From NCBI GenBank assembly GCA_020853995.1, contig JADYXV010000156.1, positions 1-5,084 of the forward strand: 5,084 nucleotides of DNA, in the 5' to 3' direction. Each line of letters begins with the position of its first letter. The stretch's first letter is position 1. Of this stretch, positions 1-5,084 are shown in pieces. Source of the stretch: Novosphingobium sp. Its GTDB lineage: Bacteria; Pseudomonadota; Alphaproteobacteria; Sphingomonadales; Sphingomonadaceae. The translations under genes and the position numbers were made by a program. The notes beneath the pieces were generated by a model. It was not told the origin of the DNA and did no database searches. It worked only from the letters and a program-made list of their open reading frames with translations.

Positions 1-1137
1 CTGTCCCTGCTGCCATCGGGCATCGTCACCGGCACGCTTTCGATCATCGGCAATGGCGTGGTGCTCGATCCGTGGGCGCTCAAGGCCGAAATCGAAAAGC
101 TGACCGCGCAGGGCGTGGAAATCAACGCCGATAACTTTGCAATTGCCGACAACTGCCCGCTGATCCTGCCGCTACACCGCGATCTGGACGGCCTGCGTGA
201 AACCGCCGCCGGTTCGGGCAAGATCGGCACCACCGGGCGCGGCATTGGCCCTGCCTATGAAGACAAAGTCGGCCGCCGCGCCATCCGCGTGTGCGATCTG
301 GCGCATCTGGACAAGATGGACGCCCAGCTTGACCGCCTTTGTGCCCATCACGACGCCTTGCGCGCAGGCTTCGGCCAGCCGCCGGTTGATCGTGCGGCCC
401 TGATCGCCGAATTGAGCGAAATCGCCCCTTACGTGCTGCAATTTGCCCAGCCGGTGTGGAAGCGCCTCAATCAGGTGCGCAAGGCTGGCGCGCGCATCCT
501 GTTCGAAGGCGCACAGGGCGTGCTGCTCGATGTTGATCACGGCACCTATCCGTTCGTCACCTCGTCCAACACCGTATCGGGCACTGCGGCTTCCGGCTCG
601 GGCCTTGGCCCCAACGCCACCGGCTTTGTTCTGGGGATCGTAAAGGCTTACACCACCCGCGTCGGCTCAGGCCCGTTCCCTACCGAACTGGAAGATGCTG
701 TCGGGCAGCGCTTGGGCGAACGTGGTCACGAATTTGGCACCGTCACAGGGCGTAAGCGCCGCTGCGGCTGGTTCGATGCTGTTCTGGTGCGCCAATCGTG
801 TGCCATTTCGGGCGTTACCGGCATTGCGCTGACCAAAGTCGACGTGCTGGACGGCATGGAAAAGGTGAAGATCTGCACCGGATACCGTCTGCGCGGAACA
901 GTGCTCGATTACTTCCCCAGCCACGCTGCCGATCAGGCCGAGGTTGAACCGATTTACGAAGAAATGGACGGCTGGGAAGGCACAACTGCTGGCGCGCGAT
1001 CATGGGCTGACCTGCCTGCGCAAGCCATCAAGTACATCCAGCGCGTGCAGGAATTGATCGAAACTCCGGTAGCGCTGGTATCCACCAGCCCGGAACGCGA
1101 AGACACGATCCTCGTCCGCGATCCTTTCGTAGACTGA
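1..1137 (+). CDS. purA: Adenylosuccinate synthetase, 3' part (5' end outside window)
   Basis: PurA joins IMP and aspartate using GTP to give adenylosuccinate, the first committed step from IMP to AMP, in the cytoplasm. The frame is open from base 1 (LSLLPSGIVTG...IIGNG), so the true start lies upstream. The 378 visible residues compare with about 430 in the family, so roughly 50 are missing, including the GDEGKGK P-loop and the N-terminal catalytic Asp and His. Visible landmarks, numbered from base 1: the family signature GIGPAYEDKVGRR (81-93); EGAQGVLLDVDHGTYPFVTSSNT (169-191), the IMP-binding segment; VTGRKRRCGWFD (248-259), the aspartate/IMP loop; LTKVDVLDG (277-285), the NKxD-like guanine-contact motif; and STSPERE (361-367) near the C-terminus. 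All expected core motifs are intact. The stop is TGA at 1135-1137, one base before the next ATG, which suggests co-transcription. Family assignment is essentially certain. Confidence 0.98.
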   Translation: MSLLPSGIVTGTLSIIGNGVVLDPWALKAEIEKLTAQGVEINADNFAIADNCPLILPLHRDLDGLRETAAGSGKIGTTGRGIGPAYEDKVGRRAIRVCDLAHLDKMDAQLDRLCAHHDALRAGFGQPPVDRAALIAELSEIAPYVLQFAQPVWKRLNQVRKAGARILFEGAQGVLLDVDHGTYPFVTSSNTVSGTAASGSGLGPNATGFVLGIVKAYTTRVGSGPFPTELEDAVGQRLGERGHEFGTVTGRKRRCGWFDAVLVRQSCAISGVTGIALTKVDVLDGMEKVKICTGYRLRGTVLDYFPSHAADQAEVEPIYEEMDGWEGTTAGARSWADLPAQAIKYIQRVQELIETPVALVSTSPEREDTILVRDPFVD

Positions 1138-1138
1138 C

Positions 1139-1675
1139 ATGTTCGCGCGCCGCCACCTTCTTCTGATAGTGGGAGGCGGCGCAGCGGCGTTTCTGGGCTT
1201 CGGGCTGTGGCCAAAAGGCGCTGCGCCCGCGCGGGCAAGCGATATTCGCGCAGAAGACATCGTTAGCATTCGTGTGGAGAAAGCCGCGCGCCGCCTGATC
1301 CTGCTTGGCCGGAATGGCGCAATCCTGCGGAATTACGAAGGCATCCAGCTTGGCGATGCACCTTTCGGGCACAAACAGTTCGAAGGCGACGAGCGCACGC
1401 CAGAGGGGCGCTATGTGATCGACTTTGGCAACCCTGCCAGCGCCTATCATCTGTCGCTGCACATCTCCTACCCCAACGCCAGGGATCGCGCTTTTGCCGA
1501 GTCGCAAGGGCGTTCACCCGGCGGTGATATCTTTATTCATGGGCAACCAAATGCGCTGCGCATCGGGCGAATGCCGGGTGATTGGACCGACGGTTGCATT
1601 GCCTTGTCCAACGAAGAAATCGAAGAACTATGGTCACTTGTCGGTGACGGTACACCAATAGAAATTGTCAATTGA
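1139..1675 (+). CDS. Exported L,D-transpeptidase-fold (YkuD/YafK-like) protein
   Basis: This 178-residue protein belongs to the YkuD superfamily. Members use a catalytic cysteine to form or break L,D-type bonds in peptidoglycan (3-3 crosslinks, or attachment or release of envelope proteins) outside the cytoplasmic membrane. The N-terminus MFARRHLLLIVGGGAAAFLG followed by ARA-S gives a signal peptide with likely cleavage after residue 33; the ARRHLLL start is also weakly Tat-like. TPEGRY (87-92), HLSLHISYPN (104-113), DIFIHGQPN (130-138) and DWTDGCIALSN (148-158) make the catalytic core, with H134 and C153 as the likely catalytic pair. The D-W-T-D-G-C-I-A-L form with an insert after IHG matches small YafK/ErfK-like proteins (COG3034) better than classical YkuD. 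No LysM or other wall-binding domain is present. The start is one base after the purA stop and no good Shine-Dalgarno is visible, so translation may be coupled; this start is kept because it gives a full signal peptide. Transpeptidase versus hydrolase activity cannot be decided from sequence. Confidence 0.87.
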   Translation: MFARRHLLLIVGGGAAAFLGFGLWPKGAAPARASDIRAEDIVSIRVEKAARRLILLGRNGAILRNYEGIQLGDAPFGHKQFEGDERTPEGRYVIDFGNPASAYHLSLHISYPNARDRAFAESQGRSPGGDIFIHGQPNALRIGRMPGDWTDGCIALSNEEIEELWSLVGDGTPIEIVN

Positions 1676-1692
1676 ACCAAAATAGCGGTAAC

Positions 1693-1730
1693 TGATCTTG
1701 ACCTGATCTTATTTTGTTCCACACATGTTC
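1693..1730 (+). promoter_or_regulatory. Four TGWTC half-sites at 11-base period, including a LexA-type box
   Basis: In the 80-base gap before the regulator-like gene, the pentamers TGATC (1693), TGATC (1704), TGTTC (1715) and TGTTC (1726) recur exactly every 11 bases. The last two give GTTCCACACATGTTC (1716-1730), a perfect match to GTTC-N7-GTTC, the direct-repeat operator described for LexA in several alphaproteobacteria. The first two give GATC-N7-GATC, the same geometry with one changed base per half-site. The perfect box ends 31 bases before the preferred ATG at 1762 and overlaps the likely promoter, as expected for a repressor site. That LexA binds here is inference. An unrelated regulator, or the downstream protein itself, could also use the array. 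Confidence 0.55.
1698..1726 (+). promoter_or_regulatory. Possible sigma-70 promoter for the winged-helix gene
   Basis: TTGACC at 1698-1703 matches five of six bases of the -35 consensus and is the best candidate in the gap. At 17-base spacing the -10 position holds ACACAT (1721-1726), which is a poor match. Alphaproteobacterial -10 elements are often loose, so the assignment rests mostly on the -35. If right, the GTTC-N7-GTTC box would cover the -10 region and the start of transcription, consistent with repression. Confidence 0.28.
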
Positions 1731-1748
1731 ACATAAGTAGAAACGCTT

Positions 1749-1754
1749 AAGGAA
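1749..1754 (+). promoter_or_regulatory. Ribosome binding site AAGGAA that decides the start
   Basis: AAGGAA precedes three consecutive in-frame ATG codons at 1756, 1759 and 1762. From the end of AAGGA (1753) the spacings are 2, 5 and 8 bases. The first ATG is too close, so initiation at 1762 or 1759 is more likely than at the outermost ATG. Confidence 0.6.
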
Positions 1755-1761
1755 CATGATG

Positions 1762-2742
1762 ATGGGCCAGGCCGCTGCACAGTTCGATTACCTTGCCGAT
1801 GATGTGGCGCTGTTGCAGCCAAAGTCTCCAATGGCTGTCGCAATCTTTTCCGATCGGGCTTATCTGCGCACTGAAATGGCCGAAGATGCCGCAGCCGCGG
1901 GCCTGCGCGTTACCCGCACTTCAGAATTGCAAACCTTGCTGGGCGATGCAGAACAACCGCTGGGTGATCTCGTGCTGGTTGATTGTCCGGTTATCGAAGG
2001 CGCACAACTGGCCGCTCTTGCCCATCTTGACATGCGCGCCGCCCGTTCGGGTACGCAACTGGTCGTCTCTACAAGCATGGGTTCGCTCGACGATGTGTTC
2101 GGCTGTCTTGACCAATCTGCCGCGCAAATCCTGGTAAGCCCCAGCCGCGCGGATCGCGTCATTGCCCTTGGACGCCTGCTCAACGCCGAAGGTGCGCGGG
2201 TGCGTGAATTGTCCGACCATGATCGGATGTCGCTTTTGCGGTTGACCGAACAGGTCTCGCAAATCGCGCAACAACTTGAAACGCTGTCCAGCCCCGCAGA
2301 CGATGCAGCAGTTGTAAAGGCATCGGCGTTCAGTTTCGATGGTGATGGCCTGCGCGATCCGGCGGCGCCACGGCTAACGCGCAAGACACGTCCTGCGCTT
2401 CCCGATCCCCGTCTGGTGCGCAAGATCATTCGCCAGCGCCAGCTACGTGGACGCTTTTTCCAAAGTGATCTGTTTGCCGATCCGGCATGGGACATGCTGC
2501 TTGATCTCACCGCCGCGCGGGTTGAACACAAACGCGTTTCGGTCACCTCGCTGTGCCTTGCCTCCGGCGTCCCCCCCACCACGGCGTTGCGCTGGATCAG
2601 CCAGATGACCGATATGGGCCTGTTCTGCCGGGCAGAGGATGACACAGACCGTCGCCGCGCCTTTGTAACCATGTCTGATAAAGCATGCGATGCAATGGCG
2701 CAGTATTTTGCCGAAGTTGAAGGCGCAGCCCTGATAATCTGA
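1762..2742 (+). CDS. Regulator-like protein: degenerate receiver-like domain plus C-terminal winged helix
   Basis: This 326-residue cytoplasmic protein (328 from the ATG at 1756) has no name I recognise. Residues about 24-140 alternate strands and helices like a response-regulator receiver: AVAIFSDR (25-32), DLVLVDCP (69-76) with D74 where the phosphoacceptor would lie, QLVVSTS (99-105) and ILVSPSR (123-129). The conserved Lys-Pro of real receivers is Ser-Pro (126-127), so it is probably a pseudo-receiver. Residues 148-176 look like a coiled coil, followed by a polar linker. The C-terminus carries a basic stretch with FFQSDLFADPAWDMLLDL (232-249), then a MarR-like winged helix: VSVTSLCLASGVPPTTALRW (259-278) as helix-turn-helix and DDTDRRRAFVTMSD (293-306) as the wing. 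I recall this C-terminal block as recurrent in sphingomonad proteins. The role is probably DNA binding as a dimer, with unknown targets. The gene has its own upstream control region with a LexA-like array, and faces a convergent gene downstream. Confidence 0.75.
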   Translation: MGQAAAQFDYLADDVALLQPKSPMAVAIFSDRAYLRTEMAEDAAAAGLRVTRTSELQTLLGDAEQPLGDLVLVDCPVIEGAQLAALAHLDMRAARSGTQLVVSTSMGSLDDVFGCLDQSAAQILVSPSRADRVIALGRLLNAEGARVRELSDHDRMSLLRLTEQVSQIAQQLETLSSPADDAAVVKASAFSFDGDGLRDPAAPRLTRKTRPALPDPRLVRKIIRQRQLRGRFFQSDLFADPAWDMLLDLTAARVEHKRVSVTSLCLASGVPPTTALRWISQMTDMGLFCRAEDDTDRRRAFVTMSDKACDAMAQYFAEVEGAALII

Positions 2743-2743
2743 C

Positions 2744-2756
2744 CGGCCGAAGGCCG
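2744..2756. terminator. Small GC hairpin in the convergent gap, possible bidirectional terminator
   Basis: CGGCC-GAA-GGCCG forms a five-pair stem with a three-base loop, starting two bases after the winged-helix stop and lying eight bases beyond the stop of the opposing DUF4139 gene (2765-2767). It is symmetric, so it folds in transcripts from either side. Neither side has a T-tract, so as an intrinsic terminator it is weak. Its place between convergent genes is the main support. Confidence 0.35.
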
Positions 2757-2764
2757 CTACAACC

Positions 2765-4303
2765 CTATCGCGGCCGCACCAGCGTATAGTCCCACGAAAC
2801 CTTGCCATTGGCGGGGATCGTCACCGCCCAGATCGTGCGGCCATCCTTGCGCGTTACCTTGCCGCCAGAGCGGGCGATCTTTGCGCCGTTGATCTGTGTC
2901 CCCGTACCCGTGGCGATCCGCGCCTCGAACTGCACCGGCACAGCGCGGGCATTGCGCGCGGTCAGTCGCACGGTTTGCGCGCGTAAAGCGTTGTTGCTGA
3001 CTTCCGCCTCCAGCGTCACTTGGGTGGCATTGGCCAACATGATTTCCACATCCTCGCCCACCGCGCGGTCGGCAAGGCCCCCTTCACCCGATAGCAGCAC
3101 CGCATCGCCCTGCGGTTCAAACACGGTCACTGGCCCGCCCGGCAGCGGCAGGCCCAGGCCTTCTTCCTTGCGATTTCGAGTGCGCAGCATCTGGCGGACC
3201 GCATCGGCGCTGTCCTCCCACACCTCGGCGCGGTAAAGCGCCTCCATCTTCACGCCGCTCTTCTGTGCCAGCGCTACCTGCTTTTGCGCATTGGCCGCCA
3301 CCGTCACCGGCACCGGCACGCGGTAAAGCTTAAGATCGCCCAAGCCTTCTTGCTGGACCGTGACTGGCGCATTCATCTTGGCTTGGCCTCTCATGGCCAT
3401 AGCTGAGACAACGATGTCAGCTGACTCCATCATCACCGGCATCGGCGCCCTCGGCGGTGCCGGAGCAATCATTGGAGGCGGCACCATTGACGATAGCGAA
3501 CACTGCAACACCAAAGACCCACCCGTTGGCACAGCACCCCTGCCCGTATCCTCGCGGTTCACTTCGCCCGCAATCACCGCCGTTTCGGCAGCGGCAAAGC
3601 TGGTGGAATCACTGCTCGCCAGCGTTACCCAGGCCGACACATCCGCCGTGCGGCCATCTGCATTCATGGTGACCACATAATTGGTCTGCCAATCAAATCC
3701 CCACGCAAGGTATGATAACGACACCGTCGCCCGATGCGCCTCAGCCGCCTCCGTCTCAATCGAAAGTGTGGGCCGCGCGGACAAATCCTTGGGCGCTTCT
3801 GGATAGATCAGTTCATCCCGAAGCCCACCGCACGTGGCCACTTCAAAACCCGCTGCCGTCTGCAAAATCGCCGCGCCATTCACGCCGGATCGGATCACCG
3901 CGCGCTCTTCGCGCACCTCGCCCGAACCCGGCAAAGTGCGGCGCAATGTCACAGGCCGTCCGAACATCCGCGCATACAGGCTGCGCGGCGATAGCAAATC
4001 GGCATCGAGGTTCTTTTCCCGCACGCCCGATGGCAGGCCAGTAACGATAGCGCTTTCGGGAAAAAGCCCCGCCGCCACGCCCTCAAACCGGATCGTCGCC
4101 TTGCCCGCCGGAATATCCACCGTCCGCTTTTCGGTGATCAGCGCATAACCCTCCAACCAGTTCAGGTTCATCGCGGTATCACTGCTGCGATCAGGCGAGC
4201 GATAAACGCTGACCGACACGCCATCAGGCGCAGCAGATGTCACCACACCGTGCGCAAAGGCAGGCGCGCTTGCCAGCAGCGACAAGAACAGAAAGCGGCG
4301 CAT
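2765..4303 (-). CDS. Exported DUF4139 domain protein, complete
   Basis: This 512-residue protein is related to the DUF4139 (MuiA-like) family, whose biochemical function is not established. MRRFLFLSLLASAPAFA-HG is a clear signal peptide with cleavage after residue 17, so the protein is periplasmic or outer-envelope. The N-terminal half (about 27-265) is beta-rich, with an EGYALITEKRTVDIPAG segment (51-67) and WGFDWQTNYVVTM (201-213), a family-typical stretch. A Pro/Met-rich linker follows (275-292), then the C-terminal half starting GLGDLKLYRVP (320-330) and ending in a beta-rich tail with ANGKVSWDYTLVRPR (498-512). No long coiled coil of the DUF4140/MuiA type is seen. The mature protein has exactly two cysteines, C158 and C268, possibly a disulfide. 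The start is the ATG at 4303; an in-frame TTG at 4330 would bury the signal peptide and overlap the upstream gene. The gene lies 10 bases after its paralogue and is probably co-transcribed with it. Confidence 0.85.
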   Translation of the reverse strand: MRRFLFLSLLASAPAFAHGVVTSAAPDGVSVSVYRSPDRSSDTAMNLNWLEGYALITEKRTVDIPAGKATIRFEGVAAGLFPESAIVTGLPSGVREKNLDADLLSPRSLYARMFGRPVTLRRTLPGSGEVREERAVIRSGVNGAAILQTAAGFEVATCGGLRDELIYPEAPKDLSARPTLSIETEAAEAHRATVSLSYLAWGFDWQTNYVVTMNADGRTADVSAWVTLASSDSTSFAAAETAVIAGEVNREDTGRGAVPTGGSLVLQCSLSSMVPPPMIAPAPPRAPMPVMMESADIVVSAMAMRGQAKMNAPVTVQQEGLGDLKLYRVPVPVTVAANAQKQVALAQKSGVKMEALYRAEVWEDSADAVRQMLRTRNRKEEGLGLPLPGGPVTVFEPQGDAVLLSGEGGLADRAVGEDVEIMLANATQVTLEAEVSNNALRAQTVRLTARNARAVPVQFEARIATGTGTQINGAKIARSGGKVTRKDGRTIWAVTIPANGKVSWDYTLVRPR

Positions 4304-4311
4304 AGCCTGCG

Positions 4312-4316
4312 CCTTA
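4312..4316 (-). promoter_or_regulatory. Ribosome binding site overlapping the upstream stop codon
   Basis: On the - strand the upstream stop TAA runs directly into GG, giving TAAGG eight bases before the ATG at 4303. This supports initiation at 4303 rather than at the TTG at 4330 and fits coupled translation of the two DUF4139 genes. Confidence 0.5.
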
Positions 4317-5084
4317 GTAACGCGAATCAAACTGGACGGTCAGCGTCGTCTCGCCATTGGCGGAAACCGGCACCGCCCACGCACGCTCATCGGCAGAGCG
4401 TTGTTCACCTTTGATGCTCTCCACCGGTACCCGCGTATCATGCCACCAATTGTCCAGCCCGCCCTGCACCACTTCCACTGTCACCGGCGTCGCCTTGGCG
4501 TTGGTCACCTTGTACGTCATCGTCGTGCGCCAGAACACTTTTTCGGTCTCGACCGTCACCTCGGTGGGGACCTTGCCCGGCGAGGAAACACGATAACGTG
4601 CAGTGCGCTCCCATTCCCCGCTATCAATCCGGTCACGCTTTTCCAGCACCGGCTGCACTTTCACATCGAACGCCTCGCCCGTTTTCAGCGCAAGGCTTGA
4701 TCCCATCGGGGTGTGGCCGATGGAGTTCTCGCCAATGAACTGCGGCTGCCCGCGCGCATCGCGCATGTACACGCGCACCGTGCCCGCAGGCAGCGCATCG
4801 CCCAGCCCCGCCTCTTTCGATGAGGAAAAACGCAGCACCGTATCAGCGCTTTGTGGCTCGGTCTGGCTGGAAAGCCAACCATTGCGGAAGTGATAGGCCT
4901 TTGATGCAGGCGCGCCTGCCACATCAAGAAAGCTCACCTGCTTTTGTTGGGCATTGGCCACAGTCGTGCGGCCCGCGATGGGATAGAGATAGAAATCGCC
5001 AAGACTTTCGCGATTGGCGCTCTGCGTGCCCATGCGGTTACCGGGCATGACTTGGCGTCGCCCACGATAATCTTGCGCGCCATC
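4314..5084 (-). CDS. DUF4139 domain protein, C-terminal part (5' end outside window)
   Basis: The frame stays open to the window edge, adding DGAQDYRGRRQV before the internal Met at 5048, so 256 C-terminal residues are visible and that Met is not the true start. The segment resembles the C-terminal half of the neighbouring complete protein. Numbered from the window edge, SLGDFYLYPIAGRTTVANAQQKQVSF (27-52) parallels its GLGDLKLYRVP...ANAQKQVAL; NAKATPVTVEV (195-205) parallels NARAVPVQFEA; and AWAVPVSANGETTLTVQFDSRY (235-256) parallels the ANG-containing tail. EAGLGDALPAGTVRVYMRD (91-109) is typical of the family. The two look like tandem paralogues that have diverged widely. No cysteine is visible here, unlike the neighbour. 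By analogy it is probably exported, but its signal region is out of view. Function unknown. Confidence 0.87.
   Translation of the reverse strand, partial: DGAQDYRGRRQVMPGNRMGTQSANRESLGDFYLYPIAGRTTVANAQQKQVSFLDVAGAPASKAYHFRNGWLSSQTEPQSADTVLRFSSSKEAGLGDALPAGTVRVYMRDARGQPQFIGENSIGHTPMGSSLALKTGEAFDVKVQPVLEKRDRIDSGEWERTARYRVSSPGKVPTEVTVETEKVFWRTTMTYKVTNAKATPVTVEVVQGGLDNWWHDTRVPVESIKGEQRSADERAWAVPVSANGETTLTVQFDSRY

Noticed and set aside
1..57. purA as a truncated pseudogene starting at the GTG at 58
   Set aside because: The frame runs open to base 1 and encodes the conserved PSGIV...IIGNG segment, so the truncation is only the window edge.
771..784. GTTCGATGCTGTTC inside purA, resembling a second LexA box
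   Set aside because: The spacer is six bases, not seven, and it lies in a conserved coding segment (WFDAVLV), so it is most likely chance.
1028..1507. Open frame of 159 codons on the - strand across the purA/transpeptidase junction
   Set aside because: It overlaps two well-supported genes and has no recognisable motif or ribosome site.
1860..2672. Long open frame of 270 codons on the - strand, opposite the winged-helix gene
   Set aside because: Its translation is Arg/Ser-rich with no domain or motif, as expected for the antisense of a GC-rich gene; the + strand frame has the domain structure and ribosome site.
3360..3680. Open frames on the + strand opposite the DUF4139 genes (also at 2802-3236 and 3712-4148)
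   Set aside because: They are antisense shadows with Pro/Arg/Ser-biased composition and no ribosome site or domain.
4304..4330. Extended start (TTG at 4330) for the complete DUF4139 gene
   Set aside because: It would overlap the upstream gene and put nine residues in front of a textbook signal peptide; the ATG at 4303 has a ribosome site at good distance.
2765..5084. The two - strand frames as one DUF4139 gene broken by a frameshift or stop
   Set aside because: Each has its own ANG-containing C-terminal tail, and the downstream frame begins with its own signal peptide, so they are two paralogues.

Overview
The window reads as chromosomal DNA of a GC-rich alphaproteobacterium, most likely a sphingomonad (Sphingomonas/Novosphingobium relatives). 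The evidence is the strongly G/C-biased codon use, a proteobacterial-type PurA, a winged-helix protein whose conserved C-terminal block I associate with Sphingomonadales, and a tandem pair of exported DUF4139 proteins of the kind common in that order. The genus is inference from family resemblance, not a database match. I see no tRNA, rRNA, CRISPR array, insertion sequence or phage gene, and gene density is high: the longest non-coding stretch is 80 bases.

Layout. The left half is on the + strand. The 3' part of purA (1-1137, cut by the window edge) is followed after one base by a small exported L,D-transpeptidase-fold (YkuD/YafK-like) protein (1139-1675). An 80-base intergenic region (1676-1755) precedes a 326-residue regulator-like protein (1762-2742) with a degenerate receiver-like N-terminus and a MarR-like winged helix at the C-terminus. 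The right half is on the - strand. A DUF4139 protein cut by the window edge (5084-4314) is followed after 10 bases by a second complete DUF4139 protein with a signal peptide (4303-2765). The two blocks converge on a 22-base gap (2743-2764) holding a small GC hairpin.

How the genes may work together. purA is purine-biosynthesis housekeeping and probably shares a transcript with the transpeptidase-like gene, with no obvious functional tie. The two DUF4139 proteins are probably co-transcribed and exported, so they may act together in the cell envelope. The regulator-like gene appears to have its own control region.

The most interesting signal is in 1693-1730. The pentamer TGWTC occurs four times at an exact 11-base period (TGATC, TGATC, TGTTC, TGTTC). 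The last two copies form GTTC-N7-GTTC, the consensus known for alphaproteobacterial LexA operators. This suggests that the unnamed winged-helix protein could be SOS-controlled, or that the array is a phased operator for another regulator, possibly the protein itself.
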